Under the pieces are notes generated by a model. It had not been told where the DNA came from, did no database searches, and was given only the letters and a program-made list of their open reading frames with translations. From Sphaerimonospora thailandensis (GTDB lineage Bacteria > Actinomycetota > Actinomycetes > Streptosporangiales > Streptosporangiaceae), in contig NZ_BOOG01000015.1 in the NCBI RefSeq assembly GCF_016863115.1, positions 1-63,164 on the forward strand: a stretch of 63,164 bases of DNA, given 5' to 3'. The translations under genes were made by a program, and so were the position numbers. Below are positions 34,463 to 44,236 of the stretch, in pieces; the first letter of the stretch is position 1, and each line of letters begins with the position of its first letter.

Positions 34463-36424
34463 GTGGGGATTCTGGAGACGATCAAGGACCCGCTCGACGT
34501 GAAGCGACTGGAGGCCGGTGACCTCCCCCAGTTGGCCGCGGAGATCCGCGAGTCGCTGGTCGGCTCCGTGGCGCGGTCCGGCGGCCACCTCGGTCCCAAC
34601 CTCGGCGTCGTGGAACTGACCATCGCCCTGCACCGGGTCTTCGACTCGCCGCGCGACCCCGTCCTCTTCGACACCGGCCACCAGGCGTACGTCCACAAGA
34701 TGCTGACGGGCCGGGCCGGCGACTTCGACACGCTCCGCCAGGAGGGCGGGCTGTCGGGCTATCCGAGCCGGGCCGAGTCCGAGCACGACTTCATCGAGAA
34801 CTCCCACGCCTCAACAGCCCTGTCCTACGCCGACGGCCTCGCCAAGGCCTTCCGCCTGCGCGGTGAGACCGGCCGCACGGCCGTCGCGGTGATCGGCGAC
34901 GGCGCGCTCACCGGCGGCATGGCCTGGGAGGCGCTGAACAACATCGCGGCACACCGGGACCTGCCGCTGATCGTCGTGGTCAACGACAACGGCCGCTCCT
35001 ACTCGCCGACCATAGGCGGTCTCGCCTCGCACCTGTCGTCGCTGCGCATGACCCAGGGCTACGAGCACGCGCTCGAACTGGTGAAGAACAACCTCGGCAG
35101 GGTGCCGGTGGTCGGTCCTCCCCTGTACGAGACGCTGCACGGCATCAAGAAGGGCGTCAAGGACATCCTGACGCCGCAGGTCATGTTCGAGGACCTGGGG
35201 CTGAAGTACGTCGGCCCGATCGACGGCCACGACGAGGCGGCCGTGGAGTCCGCGCTGCGCCGGGCCAGGGCGTTCGGCGGGCCGGTCATCGTGCACGTGC
35301 TCACCCGAAAGGGGCACGGCTACGCGCACGCGGAGAACCACTACGAGGACTGCTTCCACGGGCCGGGCCCCTTCGATCCGGTCACCGGAGAGGAGCGGCC
35401 CAAGCCGCACGGCTGGACCAACGTGTTCAGCGAGGAGGTGGTGCGGCTCGGCGCGGAGCGGGACGACATCGTGGCCATCACCGCGGCGATGCTGCACCCC
35501 GTCGGGCTCGCCTCCTTCGCCGCGGCCTACCCCGACCGCATCTACGACGTCGGCATCGCCGAGCAGCACGCGCTGACCAGCGCCGCCGGGCTGGCCATGG
35601 GCGGCCTGCATCCGGTCGTGGCGCTCTACGCGACCTTCCTCAACCGGGCCTTCGACCAGCTCCTGATGGACGTGGCGCTGCACCGGCTGCCCGTCACCGT
35701 CGCGCTCGACCGCTCCGGGGTGACCGGCGACGACGGGCCGAGCCACAACGGGATGTGGGACCTGTCGATCCTTCAGGTCATCCCCGGGTTGCGGGTCGCC
35801 GTGCCCCGTGACGCCGTACGGCTGCGCGAACTGCTGGCCGAGGCCGTCGCGGTGGACGACGGTCCCACGGTGGTGCGCTATCCCAAGGGGGCCGTGCCGC
35901 CCGAGGTCGAGGCCGTCGGCCGGCTCGGCGGCATGGACGTGCTGCGCTTCGACGGCGCTGACGCGCGGGCGGCCGGGGGAGCGGACGTTCTGCTCATCGC
36001 CGTCGGTCCGATGGCCGGGGCGTGCGTGGAGGCGGCGGCCCTGCTCGACGCCCAGGGCATCTCGGCCACGGTGGTCGATCCGCGCTGGGTCAAACCACTG
36101 GACGAGGCGCTTGTCGAGGCCGCGGCCGCGCACAAGCTGGTGGCGGTGGTGGAGGACAACGGCCGGGTCGGCGCGGTCGGCGACGCCGTCGCCCGCCTGC
36201 TGCGCGACGCCGATCTCGACGTGCCGGTGCGCACGTACGGCATCCCGCAGCGGTTCCTCGACCACGCCAAGCGGCCGAAGATCCTGTCCGAGATCGGGCT
36301 CACCGGGCAGGGCATCGCCAGGAAGATCACCGAAGCGGTGGCGCGGCGCGTTCCGGCGTTGGAGGACCAGCGCTCGCCTATCCTGGAGGGCCAACCTGCA
36401 CGACAGGCCCAGTCGACGGATTGA
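34463..36424 (+). CDS. dxs: 1-deoxy-D-xylulose-5-phosphate synthase
   Basis: A 653-residue TPP enzyme that condenses pyruvate and glyceraldehyde-3-phosphate to DXP, first step of the MEP isoprenoid route. TPP motif [16 protein letters not shown] (about residues 147-162), the transketolase His in [14 protein letters not shown] and [15 protein letters not shown] in the second half are all present. The C-terminal domain (GDAVARLL..., GIPQRFLDH) is complete. The GTG start fits the family's short N-terminus. It stands alone, not with other MEP genes. Confidence 0.95.
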   Translation: MGILETIKDPLDVKRLEAGDLPQLAAEIRESLVGSVARSGGHLGPNLGVVELTIALHRVFDSPRDPVLFDTGHQAYVHKMLTGRAGDFDTLRQEGGLSGYPSRAESEHDFIENSHASTALSYADGLAKAFRLRGETGRTAVAVIGDGALTGGMAWEALNNIAAHRDLPLIVVVNDNGRSYSPTIGGLASHLSSLRMTQGYEHALELVKNNLGRVPVVGPPLYETLHGIKKGVKDILTPQVMFEDLGLKYVGPIDGHDEAAVESALRRARAFGGPVIVHVLTRKGHGYAHAENHYEDCFHGPGPFDPVTGEERPKPHGWTNVFSEEVVRLGAERDDIVAITAAMLHPVGLASFAAAYPDRIYDVGIAEQHALTSAAGLAMGGLHPVVALYATFLNRAFDQLLMDVALHRLPVTVALDRSGVTGDDGPSHNGMWDLSILQVIPGLRVAVPRDAVRLRELLAEAVAVDDGPTVVRYPKGAVPPEVEAVGRLGGMDVLRFDGADARAAGGADVLLIAVGPMAGACVEAAALLDAQGISATVVDPRWVKPLDEALVEAAAAHKLVAVVEDNGRVGAVGDAVARLLRDADLDVPVRTYGIPQRFLDHAKRPKILSEIGLTGQGIARKITEAVARRVPALEDQRSPILEGQPARQAQSTD

Positions 36425-36492
36425 CAAATCACGAGTAAAACCTCCAGTTTCCGGGAAGTCTGCAGGTCACCGACCCAATGAGGAGCCTGCGG

Positions 36493-37971
36493 ATGAGCGT
36501 TTTCCGGACGAAACCGGTTGAGCAGTCCATAGCTGACGCCGAGGACGGCGAGCACCGGTTGAGACGGAGCCTGTCCGCCCTCGATCTGACCGTTTTCGGC
36601 GTCGGCGTCATCGTCGGCACCGGGATCTTCGTGCTGACCGGCGTGGCCGCGCGTCAGGCGGCCGGCCCGGCGGTCGCGATCTCCTTCTTGATCGCGGCCG
36701 TCGTGTGCGGCCTGGCGGCGCTGTGTTACGCGGAGTTCGCCTCCACCGTCCCGGTGGCCGGCTCGGCCTACACGTTCTCCTACGCGACGATCGGGGAGTT
36801 CCCGGCCTGGATCATCGGCTGGGACCTGATGCTGGAGCTCGCCCTCGGCGGTGCGGTGGTGGCCGCCGGCTGGTCGGGCTACTTCACGTCCCTGCTCAAG
36901 AACTTCGGGATCTACCTGCCGGACTCGATCGCCGGCGACCACGCGGTCGTCAACGTGCCGGCGGCGGCGATCGTGCTGCTGCTGACCGCCGTCCTGGTCG
37001 CCGGGATCAAGATGTCCGCCCGCTTCAACGGCGTCATGGTGGCGGTCAAGCTGGTGGTGGTCCTGCTCGTGATCGCGGCCGGCCTGTTCTTCGTGAAGGG
37101 CGAGAACTACCGGCCCTTCATCCCGCCGCCCCACGAGATCCCGGCCGGCCACGGGCTGTCGGCGCCGCTCATCCAGGTCGTGTTCGGTGTGACGCCGGTG
37201 GCGTACGGGGTCTTCGGCGTCTTCACCGCGGCCGCGCTGGTGTTCTTCGCCTACATCGGCTTCGACGTCGTCGCCACCGCGGCGGAGGAGACCCGTGATC
37301 CGCAGCGCGACCTGCCGATCGGCATCATCGCCTCGCTCGCCGTCTGCACGCTGCTCTATGTCGCGGTCTCGCTGGTGGTCGTCGGCATGCAGCACTACTC
37401 CACGCTCAGCGAGTCGGCGCCGCTGGCCGACGCCTTCCGCGCCGTCGGGAAGCCCTGGATCGCCACGACGATCAGCGTCGGCGCCATCGCCGGGCTCACC
37501 ACGGTCGTGATGATCCTCATGCTGGGCCAGAGCAGGGTGCTGTTCGCCATGTGCCGCGACAACCTCCTGCCGCGTTCCCTCGCCCGGGTCCACCCCCGGT
37601 TCCGCACGCCCTACCGGATCACGATCGTCATCGGATGCGCGACCGCGCTGCTCGCCGCGCTGATCCCGCTCAGCGCGATCGCGCAGCTCGTCAACATCGG
37701 CACGCTGTTCGCGTTCATCGTGGTCGCGATCGCCGTGGTGATCCTCCGCCGGACCCGGCCCGACCTGCCGCGCGCGTTCCGCACACCGTGGGTGCCGGTC
37801 GTGCCCGCCCTGTCGGTGCTCGCCTCGCTCTACCTGATGCTCAACCTGCCGGTCGAGACGTGGCTGCGGTTCCTCGTCTGGATGATCATCGGCTCCGGTG
37901 TCTACTTCCTGTACGGCTACCGCCGCAGCCGCGTCTCCGCCACCGCACCGGAGCCGGCCCTCGAAACCTGA
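36493..37971 (+). CDS. APC-family amino-acid permease
   Basis: A 492-residue transporter with about 12 to 13 membrane helices. The first helix has the APC motif GVGVIVGTGIFVLTGVAA, and EETRDPQRDLPIGI follows helix 6. The sequence is closest to the cationic amino-acid transporter branch (YfnA-like). The ATG at 36493 is preferred because AGGAG lies 7 bases before it; an ATG at 36478 is also in frame. Substrate is likely a basic or neutral amino acid, inferred. Confidence 0.88.
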   Translation: MSVFRTKPVEQSIADAEDGEHRLRRSLSALDLTVFGVGVIVGTGIFVLTGVAARQAAGPAVAISFLIAAVVCGLAALCYAEFASTVPVAGSAYTFSYATIGEFPAWIIGWDLMLELALGGAVVAAGWSGYFTSLLKNFGIYLPDSIAGDHAVVNVPAAAIVLLLTAVLVAGIKMSARFNGVMVAVKLVVVLLVIAAGLFFVKGENYRPFIPPPHEIPAGHGLSAPLIQVVFGVTPVAYGVFGVFTAAALVFFAYIGFDVVATAAEETRDPQRDLPIGIIASLAVCTLLYVAVSLVVVGMQHYSTLSESAPLADAFRAVGKPWIATTISVGAIAGLTTVVMILMLGQSRVLFAMCRDNLLPRSLARVHPRFRTPYRITIVIGCATALLAALIPLSAIAQLVNIGTLFAFIVVAIAVVILRRTRPDLPRAFRTPWVPVVPALSVLASLYLMLNLPVETWLRFLVWMIIGSGVYFLYGYRRSRVSATAPEPALET

Positions 37972-37981
37972 GCGCACGCGG

Positions 37982-37999
37982 GTATATATTTGTATATAC
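37982..37999. promoter_or_regulatory. Palindromic operator-promoter of vapBC
   Basis: GTATATA and TATATAC form a perfect 7-bp inverted repeat around TTTG, just upstream of the ribosome site. It is strikingly AT-rich and overlaps the likely -10 region, as expected for autoregulation by the VapBC complex. Confidence 0.65.
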
Positions 38000-38016
38000 A
38001 TAGGGGAGGTGGCTGC

Positions 38017-38226
38017 ATGAAGACCGTGATCGACCTGGACACCGAGTTGACCGAGGCCGCCGCCGAGGTGCTCGGTACCAAGACCAAGAAGGAGACGATC
38101 CACGCGGCGCTGCGAGCGGCGGTGGATGCGGCGCGTAGAAAGCGCGAGCGCCAGCAAAGGCTGATCAACAGCCTGGGTTCTCCCGACATCGCTGATGACG
38201 AGGTGATGGACGGGGCATGGCGTTGA
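38017..38226 (+). CDS. vapB: VapB-type antitoxin
   Basis: A 69-residue antitoxin of the type common in actinobacteria: MKTVIDLDTELTEAAAEVLG then KKETIHAALRAAVDA, a ribbon-helix-helix DNA-binding module, with an acidic C-terminal tail (SPDIADDEVMDGAW) that binds the toxin. GGGGAGG lies 8 bases before the ATG. It overlaps vapC by 10 bases. Confidence 0.85.
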   Translation: MKTVIDLDTELTEAAAEVLGTKTKKETIHAALRAAVDAARRKRERQQRLINSLGSPDIADDEVMDGAWR

Positions 38227-38645
38227 GCGAGGTCTACCTCGTCGACAAGAGTGCCCTCGCCCGTGCCGAAAGGAACGATACGGCCAGGAAGGCGTTCCTT
38301 GCCCTTGACGAGGTGGGCGTCCTGGCAACGTGCGCGATCATCGATCTCGAAGTCGGCTATAGCAGCCGCAATCTCGCCGAGTTCGATGCGATCGCCACTG
38401 ATCGCCGGGAGCTCTATCTGGACCTGCCCATCACACGTGCGGTCTGCGTGCGTGCCAGGCAGGTCCAGCGCGAGTTGGTCAAGCGCGGCCAGCACCGCGG
38501 GCCGGGCGTCTCCGACCTGGTGATCGCCGCGTGTGCCGAGTTGAACGACGCGGTCGTCGTGCACTACGACCGGGACTTCGACACCATCGCGGCGTTCACG
38601 GGGCAGAAGGTCCGCTGGCTGGTGCCCGCGGGTTCCGTTAACTGA
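38217..38645 (+). CDS. vapC: VapC-type PIN-domain ribonuclease toxin
   Basis: A 142-residue PIN nuclease. Acidic residues of the active site are seen in YLVDKSALAR, IIDLEVGY and GVSDLVIAACA, with a final HYDRDFDTI. Members cleave tRNA or rRNA when freed from the antitoxin. The last 8 bases overlap the 3' end of the opposite fadB gene. Confidence 0.85.
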   Translation: MALSEVYLVDKSALARAERNDTARKAFLALDEVGVLATCAIIDLEVGYSSRNLAEFDAIATDRRELYLDLPITRAVCVRARQVQRELVKRGQHRGPGVSDLVIAACAELNDAVVVHYDRDFDTIAAFTGQKVRWLVPAGSVN

Positions 38646-40752
38646 CAGATATCGGGACGGAGGCCGTCCCAGGATCCAGGAAGCGGGAGCCGGTGACCTC
38701 CTCGGAGATGCCGGTCCGGTCCAGGTACGGCGTGACGCCGCCGGTGTGGAACGGCCAGCCGGCGCCGAGGATCATGCACAGGTCGATGTCCTGCGCGGCC
38801 GACACCACGCCCTCGTCGAGCATGAGCCTGATCTCCTGGGCCAGCGCCCGCAGCGCGCGCAGCCGCACCTCCTCGCCGGTCGAGGGGGACGAGCCGCCCT
38901 CGAACAGTGCCCGCGCCTCGGGGTCGATCTGGAAGTCGGCCCCGTAGACGCCGGGCCTGCCCGCCGCGACCAGCTTGGCCAGGTTCTCCGACACCGAGAA
39001 GCGGTCGGGGAACGCCGCGTGCATGGTCTCGGCGACGTGCAGCGCGACGGCCGGGCCGACGAGCTGGAGCAGCGCGAACGGCGTCATGGGCAGGCCGAGG
39101 GAGTCGAGGGCGTGGTCGGCGACCTCCAGCGGGGTGCCCTCGTCGACCGCCGCGATGACCTCGCCCATGAACCGGGTGAGCAGCCGGTTGACGACGAACG
39201 CTGGGGCGTCCTCGACCAGAACGGATGACTTCTTCAGCGACTTGCCGACCGCGAAGGCGGTGGCCAGCGTCGCGTCGTCGGTGGCGGCGCCGCGCACGAT
39301 CTCCAGCAGGGGCAGTACGGCCACCGGGTTGAAGAAGTGGAAACCGACCACCCGCTCGGGGTGGCGCAGCTCCGCGGCCATCTCCGTGATCGACAGCGAC
39401 GAGGTGTTGGTGGCGAGCACGCAGGTCTGCGAGACCACCTCCTCGACCTCGGCGAACACCTTCCGCTTCACCCCGAGGTCCTCGAACACGGCCTCGATGA
39501 CGAAGTCCGCGTCGGCGAAGGCGTCCTTGGTCAGCGACCCGGTGACCAGGCCCTTCAGCCGGCCCGCCTGGTCGGCGGAGATCCTGCCCTTGGCGTGCAG
39601 CTTGTCCACCTCGGCGTGCACGTAGCCGACGCCCCTGTCCAGGCGCTCCTGATCGAGGTCGGTCAGCACGACCGGCACCTCCAGCCGCCGCGCGAACAGC
39701 AGCGCGAGCTGCGAGGCCATCAGCCCGGCGCCGACCACGCCGACCTTGGTGACCGGCCGGGCCAGCGCCCTGTCGGGCGCCCCCGCCGGCCGCTTGGCGC
39801 GCCGCTGGACCAGGTCGAAGGAGTACAGCCCGGCCCGCAGCTCGTCCCCCATGAGCAGGTCGGCCAGCGCCTCGTCCTCGGCGGCGAAGCCCCCGTCGCG
39901 CGAGGCCGTACGGGCCAGCGCGATGAGGTCGAGCGCCCGGTAGGGCGCCGGGGAGGCGCCACGCAGCTTCAGATCGACGAGCGTGCGGGCCTGTTCGATC
40001 ACCGGTGCCCAATCGGCCTCGGCGTGCGCGGCGCGCGCGACGGTCACCTCGCCCAGCAGCACCCGGGCGGCCCAGCGCAGCGACTCCTCCAGGAAGTCGG
40101 CGGGCTCGAACATCGCGTCGGCGACGCCCAGCTCGAACGCGTCGCGGCCCTTGATCGTGCGGTTCTGCGACAGCGGGTTCTCGATGATGAGCTTGATGGC
40201 CTTCTCCGGGCCGATCAGGCGCGGGAGCAGCTGGGTGCCGCCCCAGCCGGGGACCAGGCCGAGGAAGCATTCGGGCAGCGCGATCGCGGGGACGCCGGAC
40301 GAGACGGTGCGGTATGTACAGTGCAGCGCGATCTCCAGCCCGCCGCCCATCGCCGCGCCGTTGACGAACGCGAACGACGGCACGCCGAGCTCGCCGAGCC
40401 GACGGAAGACGTGGTGGCCCAGCGCGCCGATCGCGTGTGCCTCCTCGCGGGTGGCGAGCTCGGCCGCGCCCTTGAGGTCGGCTCCGACCGCGAAGATGAA
40501 CGGCTTGCCGACGACGCCCACGGCCGCGATGCCGGACCTGGCCACTATGCCGTCCAGCGCCTCGTTCAGCGCGATCAGGCCATGCGGGCCGAACGTGTTG
40601 GGCTTGGTGTGGTCGAAGCCGTTGTCGAGCGTGATCAGCGCCATCGTGCCCGCGCCGTACGGAAGCTCGACGTCGCGGACGAGCGCCCTGGTGACGACCT
40701 CGTCAGCGCTCTTCCCGGTGAGGAGGGACTTCAGGTTCTCGAGGTTGCTCAT
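38638..40752 (-). CDS. fadB: Fatty-acid oxidation multienzyme: enoyl-CoA hydratase/3-hydroxyacyl-CoA dehydrogenase
   Basis: A 704-residue two-part enzyme for beta-oxidation. Residues about 30-300 are the crotonase domain (FVNGAAMGGGLEIALHC oxyanion region, PECFLGLVPGWGGTQLLPR). From about 350 the NAD-binding GVVGAGLMASQLALLF starts the dehydrogenase, with VGFHFFNPVAVLPLLEIV and the C-terminal VNRLLTRFMGEV. The Ala in AGLMAS where Gly is usual is a minor change. The start overlaps fadA by 4 bases, so the two subunits are translationally coupled. Confidence 0.92.
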   Translation of the reverse strand: MSNLENLKSLLTGKSADEVVTRALVRDVELPYGAGTMALITLDNGFDHTKPNTFGPHGLIALNEALDGIVARSGIAAVGVVGKPFIFAVGADLKGAAELATREEAHAIGALGHHVFRRLGELGVPSFAFVNGAAMGGGLEIALHCTYRTVSSGVPAIALPECFLGLVPGWGGTQLLPRLIGPEKAIKLIIENPLSQNRTIKGRDAFELGVADAMFEPADFLEESLRWAARVLLGEVTVARAAHAEADWAPVIEQARTLVDLKLRGASPAPYRALDLIALARTASRDGGFAAEDEALADLLMGDELRAGLYSFDLVQRRAKRPAGAPDRALARPVTKVGVVGAGLMASQLALLFARRLEVPVVLTDLDQERLDRGVGYVHAEVDKLHAKGRISADQAGRLKGLVTGSLTKDAFADADFVIEAVFEDLGVKRKVFAEVEEVVSQTCVLATNTSSLSITEMAAELRHPERVVGFHFFNPVAVLPLLEIVRGAATDDATLATAFAVGKSLKKSSVLVEDAPAFVVNRLLTRFMGEVIAAVDEGTPLEVADHALDSLGLPMTPFALLQLVGPAVALHVAETMHAAFPDRFSVSENLAKLVAAGRPGVYGADFQIDPEARALFEGGSSPSTGEEVRLRALRALAQEIRLMLDEGVVSAAQDIDLCMILGAGWPFHTGGVTPYLDRTGISEEVTGSRFLDPGTASVPISVS

Positions 40753-41936
40753 GCCATGTTCTCCCAGATGACCGTGCCGCCCATGCCCATGCCGACGCAC
40801 ATCGTCGTGATGCCGTACCTGACGTCCGGACTGTCGGCGAAGTGGCGCGAGAGCTGGGTCATCAGCCGAACGCCGGACGACGCGAGCGGGTGGCCGAACG
40901 CGATCGCGCCGCCCCAGGGGTTGACGCGCGGGTCGTCGTCGGCGATGCCGAAGTGCTCGAGGAAGGCGAGCACCTGTACGGCGAACGCCTCGTTGATCTC
41001 GAAGAGACCGATGTCGTCGATGGTCAACCCGGCCAGGCGCAGCGCGCGTTCCGTGGACGGGATCGGACCGATGCCCATGACCTCGGGGTCCACGCCGGCG
41101 AAGGCGTAGGAGACCAGCCGCATCCGCGGGGTCAGCCCCAGCTCCCCGGCGACCTCCTCGGCGGCCACCAGGCAGCCGGTGGCGCCGTCGTTGAGGCCCG
41201 CGGCGTTGCCCGCCGTGACCCTGCCGTGCGCGCGGAAGGGGGTCTTCAGCGTGCGCAGGCCCTCCAGTGTCGTGCCGGGCCGGGGTGGCTCGTCGGCCGT
41301 CGCCAGGCCCCAGCCCTCGGCGGCCTTGCGGGTCGCCATCGGCACCAGGTCGTGCTGGATCCTGCCGTCGGCGTACGCCTTGGCTACCTTCTCCTGGGAG
41401 GCGACGGCGTACGCGTCGGCGCGCTCCTTGGTGATCGACGGGTAGCGGTCGTGCAGGTTCTCCGCGGTCATGCCCATGATCAGGGCCGAGCCGTCGACGA
41501 GCCGCTCGGACAGGAAGCGCGGGTTGGGGTCGACGCCCTCGCCCATCGGATGGCGACCCATATGCTCGACGCCGCCGGCGATGGCCACATCGTAGGCGCC
41601 GAAGGAGATGCCGCCGGCCACGTTGGTGACGGCGGTCATGGCGCCGGCGCACATCCGGTCGATGGCGTAGCCGGGCACCGATTTGGGCAGGCCGGCGAGC
41701 ACGGCGGCCGACCGGCCGATGGTCAGGCCCTGGTCGCCGATCTGGGTGGTCGCCGCGATGGCGACCTCGTCCACCCGCTCGGGCGGGAGGGCAGGATTGC
41801 GCCGCATCAGCTCACGGATGACGCGGACTACCAGGTCGTCGGCACGCGTCTCGGCGTACAGGCCCTTGGGGCCCGACTTGCCGAAAGGCGTCCGAACGCC
41901 GTCGACGAAGACGACTTCACGGGACGCAGGCACCAT
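40749..41936 (-). CDS. fadA: Acetyl-CoA acyltransferase (thiolase)
   Basis: A 395-residue thiolase that cleaves 3-ketoacyl-CoA, the last step of beta-oxidation. The nucleophile Cys is in RMCAGAMTAVTNVAGG (residue about 95). The second signature is NPWGGAIAFGHPLASSG and the third CVGMGMGGTVIW. It is the first gene of the fadAB operon and has a palindrome (41972-41983) in its promoter region. Confidence 0.93.
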   Translation of the reverse strand: MVPASREVVFVDGVRTPFGKSGPKGLYAETRADDLVVRVIRELMRRNPALPPERVDEVAIAATTQIGDQGLTIGRSAAVLAGLPKSVPGYAIDRMCAGAMTAVTNVAGGISFGAYDVAIAGGVEHMGRHPMGEGVDPNPRFLSERLVDGSALIMGMTAENLHDRYPSITKERADAYAVASQEKVAKAYADGRIQHDLVPMATRKAAEGWGLATADEPPRPGTTLEGLRTLKTPFRAHGRVTAGNAAGLNDGATGCLVAAEEVAGELGLTPRMRLVSYAFAGVDPEVMGIGPIPSTERALRLAGLTIDDIGLFEINEAFAVQVLAFLEHFGIADDDPRVNPWGGAIAFGHPLASSGVRLMTQLSRHFADSPDVRYGITTMCVGMGMGGTVIWENMA

Positions 41937-41971
41937 TCGCTCCTACTCGTCGGTAGCTTCCACCCTAATGC

Positions 41972-41983
41972 TACTGACCAGTA
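41972..41983. promoter_or_regulatory. Candidate operator of the fadAB operon
   Basis: The palindrome TACTG-AC-CAGTA lies 36 bases before the fadA start. TetR-type regulators of fatty-acid oxidation use dyads of this size; no such regulator lies in the window. Confidence 0.45.
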
Positions 41984-42002
41984 ACCAAAACGGGGGAGCG
42001 AG

Positions 42003-43226
42003 TCAGAGCTCGCCTTTGATTTCCAGGCGTTCGAGGGCCTTGGCGAGGGGGCGGGCGGTCAGTGAGATCTGCCACTGGCGGGCGCCCAGCTCGCGCAGCC
42101 GTACGGCGATCGCCTCAGCCGAGGCCTCGGCGGGCGGCTCCCACATGAGCCTGCGCACGGTGTCGGGCTGGAGCAGATTCTCCGTCGGCATGCGGTGCTC
42201 GTCGGCGAGGGCGGCCACGACGGCGCGGGCGGCGGCCAGCCGCCGGGCGGCGGCGGGGTCGCGGTCGGCCCACCGGTTGGCCGGGGGAGGACCGTCGCCG
42301 GGTCCGACGGGCTGGGGAAGCGCGCTGTCCGGCAGGTTGCGCGCCCGGGCCACCGCGGCGAGCCAGCCATCGAGGTGGCGGCGTGCGGCGCGGCCGACGA
42401 AGGGGCTGATCTCGGTGAGCGCCTTGGTCGTGCGCGGTTGGTCGAGGGCGGCCTGCACGATCGCGGAGTCGGGCAGCACGCGGCCGGGCGCGAGATCGGC
42501 CGCCTGGGCGACCTTGTCGCGCAGCGTCCACAGCTCGCGCACCACGGCGAGCCCGCGCAGCGTGCGGACCCGGTGGATGCCCGAGGTGCGCCGCCAGGGA
42601 TCGCTGCGCGGCAGGACGGCCGGCGCGGCCAGGACCGCGGCGAACTCCTCCATCGCCCACCCGAGCTTGCCGGCGGCGGTCAGCTCGGCGTGCAGCGCGT
42701 CGCGCAGTTCGACCAGCACCTCGACGTCGAGCGCCGCGTAGCGCAGCCAGTCCTCGGGCAGGGGCCGCTTCGACCAGTCGGCGGCCGAGTGGCCCTTCTC
42801 CAGCCGCAGCCTGAGCACGAGCTCCACCATCGTCCCCAGCCCGACCCGCTCGTACCCAAGAAGCCGCCCGGCCAGCTCGGTGTCGAACAGCCGCCGGGGC
42901 CGCAGGCCGAGCTCGGTCAGGCAGGGCAGGTCCTGTGTGGCCGCGTGCAGGACGACCTCGGTGTCCGCCAGCGCCCGGTCCAGTGCGCTCAGGTCCGGGC
43001 AGCCGACCGGATCGACCAGCGCGGTGCCCGCCCCGGCGCGCCGCAGCTGCACCAGGTAGGCGCGGCCGCTGTAGCGGTAGCCCGAGGCGCGTTCGGCGTC
43101 GACGGCGACCGGCCCGCTGCCCCGGGCGAAGGCGTCGATGACGGCGGCCAGGGCCTTCCCGTCCCGGATGACCGGCGGGATTCCTTCACGTGGCTCCAAC
43201 AGTGGCTGGACTTCGGGTTCGATCAC
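42003..43226 (-). CDS. rnd: Ribonuclease D-like 3'-5' exonuclease with HRDC domain
   Basis: A 407-residue RNase D-type protein. Exonuclease motifs are VAVDAERASGYRY (first Asp/Glu), LHAATQDLPCLTELG and an YAALDVEVLVELRD end motif. The HRDC-like domain occupies the C-terminal 200 residues (VRELWTLRDKVAQAADLAPG). It trims RNA 3' ends. The GTG starts 3 bases after the DUF3000 stop, so the two are co-translated, an arrangement conserved in actinobacteria. Confidence 0.9.
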   Translation of the reverse strand: MIEPEVQPLLEPREGIPPVIRDGKALAAVIDAFARGSGPVAVDAERASGYRYSGRAYLVQLRRAGAGTALVDPVGCPDLSALDRALADTEVVLHAATQDLPCLTELGLRPRRLFDTELAGRLLGYERVGLGTMVELVLRLRLEKGHSAADWSKRPLPEDWLRYAALDVEVLVELRDALHAELTAAGKLGWAMEEFAAVLAAPAVLPRSDPWRRTSGIHRVRTLRGLAVVRELWTLRDKVAQAADLAPGRVLPDSAIVQAALDQPRTTKALTEISPFVGRAARRHLDGWLAAVARARNLPDSALPQPVGPGDGPPPANRWADRDPAAARRLAAARAVVAALADEHRMPTENLLQPDTVRRLMWEPPAEASAEAIAVRLRELGARQWQISLTARPLAKALERLEIKGEL

Positions 43227-43229
43227 GGG

Positions 43230-43817
43230 CTACGGGGCTTTCGGATGGGTGGTGCGCGGACGCAGGGTGGCGACATCGGGGGGCAGCGGCGGGATGCCCG
43301 CGGCCAGGCACATCAGGTCGCACCAGGCGGCGACGTGCGGCGACAGGTCCTCGTCGAGGGGCGACCAGGAGGCACGCAGCTCGAGCTCGGTGGTGACCGG
43401 GTCGTCGGCCTTGTTGCCGAAACCCTCCGACACCGCACGGGTGACCGTGCCGCCGGCGGCGGCGTAGGCCGCCCCGTGCGCGTCGAGCGCCTCGGTGAGC
43501 CAGCTCCAGGCGACCGGCCCGAGCAGCGGATCGGAGGTGATCTCCGGTTCCATGTCGGCCCGGACGTAGGCGACGAGGCGGAACGGTCCCTCCCAGCCCC
43601 GCTGGCCGTCCGGGTCGAACAACATGATCAGCCGGCCCACGGCGAGCTCGTCATCGTCGCGGTAGACGGAGGCGCCGACCGCCCCTGAGTACGGCGCGAG
43701 CCGCTGGGGCGCCGGAATGTCCTCCAGCTCTATCTCCGGCCGCACCTCGGCAGGGCGCAACGTCTCCAGGGCGCGCCGGAAGGCGGCGGGAGGCGCCGGT
43801 GGTTCACCGAGGGTCAT
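43230..43817 (-). CDS. DUF3000 protein
   Basis: A 195-residue actinobacterial protein of unknown function (MTLGEPPAPPAAFRRALETL start). Conserved phrases RPEIELEDIPAPQRLAPYSG and GPVAWSWLTEALDAHGA are visible. It is always seen close to RNase D. The start at 43817 fits the family; a longer frame to 43877 is open but unsupported. Confidence 0.85.
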   Translation of the reverse strand: MTLGEPPAPPAAFRRALETLRPAEVRPEIELEDIPAPQRLAPYSGAVGASVYRDDDELAVGRLIMLFDPDGQRGWEGPFRLVAYVRADMEPEITSDPLLGPVAWSWLTEALDAHGAAYAAAGGTVTRAVSEGFGNKADDPVTTELELRASWSPLDEDLSPHVAAWCDLMCLAAGIPPLPPDVATLRPRTTHPKAP

Positions 43818-44230
43818 GACCGAAGAGTAGGTCGAGTTCGGCAGTGCGCGAAGCAGAGGGGTGACAGCGGGGGGCATGGATGTCTGTCAAGCCGTGGCCA
43901 TTCCGGACATCAGGGTGCTTCCCGCACGGGTTGGCGTGCGGCGTTCTGCGGAACTCCACATCGAAGTCATCGCTCCGGAGCCTCTCGTCGGATCCACGGT
44001 CGTGTCGGGTCGCTTGGGACTGATCCGACGTTGGCACGTCCCGCCGACATTTCCCCGCAACGCGCTCGGCGTGTCTCGAAAGTGGTATAACTAAGCCGCC
44101 ATTTGGCGAACATTTTGCCGAAACGTGAGATGACTCACACGTGGCGGTGGGTCAACCTTACGATCTTCCCGGGAGCGTGCGGACAGGACCGTAGGTCGGC
44201 GCGCGGACCGCCGCCCCGGCATGGCACCCT
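43818..44230. promoter_or_regulatory. Long divergent spacer between DUF3000 and hemE
   Basis: A 413-base gap. It holds a dyad GTGAG-ATGA-CTCAC at 44125-44138 and a TATAAC at 44088-44093 that may form hemE control sequences. A 70-residue open frame (43876-44094, +) has low third-position GC and is not called. No RNA gene is visible. Confidence 0.4.
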
Positions 44231-44236
44231 GTGAGA

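Noticed and set aside
34811-38328. Two long leftward frames opposite dxs and the permease
   Set aside because: They lie antisense to genes with full motif sets and lack ribosome sites and domains.
43876-44094. A rightward frame of about 70 residues upstream of hemE
   Set aside because: Third-position GC is well below the local genes, there is no convincing ribosome site, and no family was recognised.
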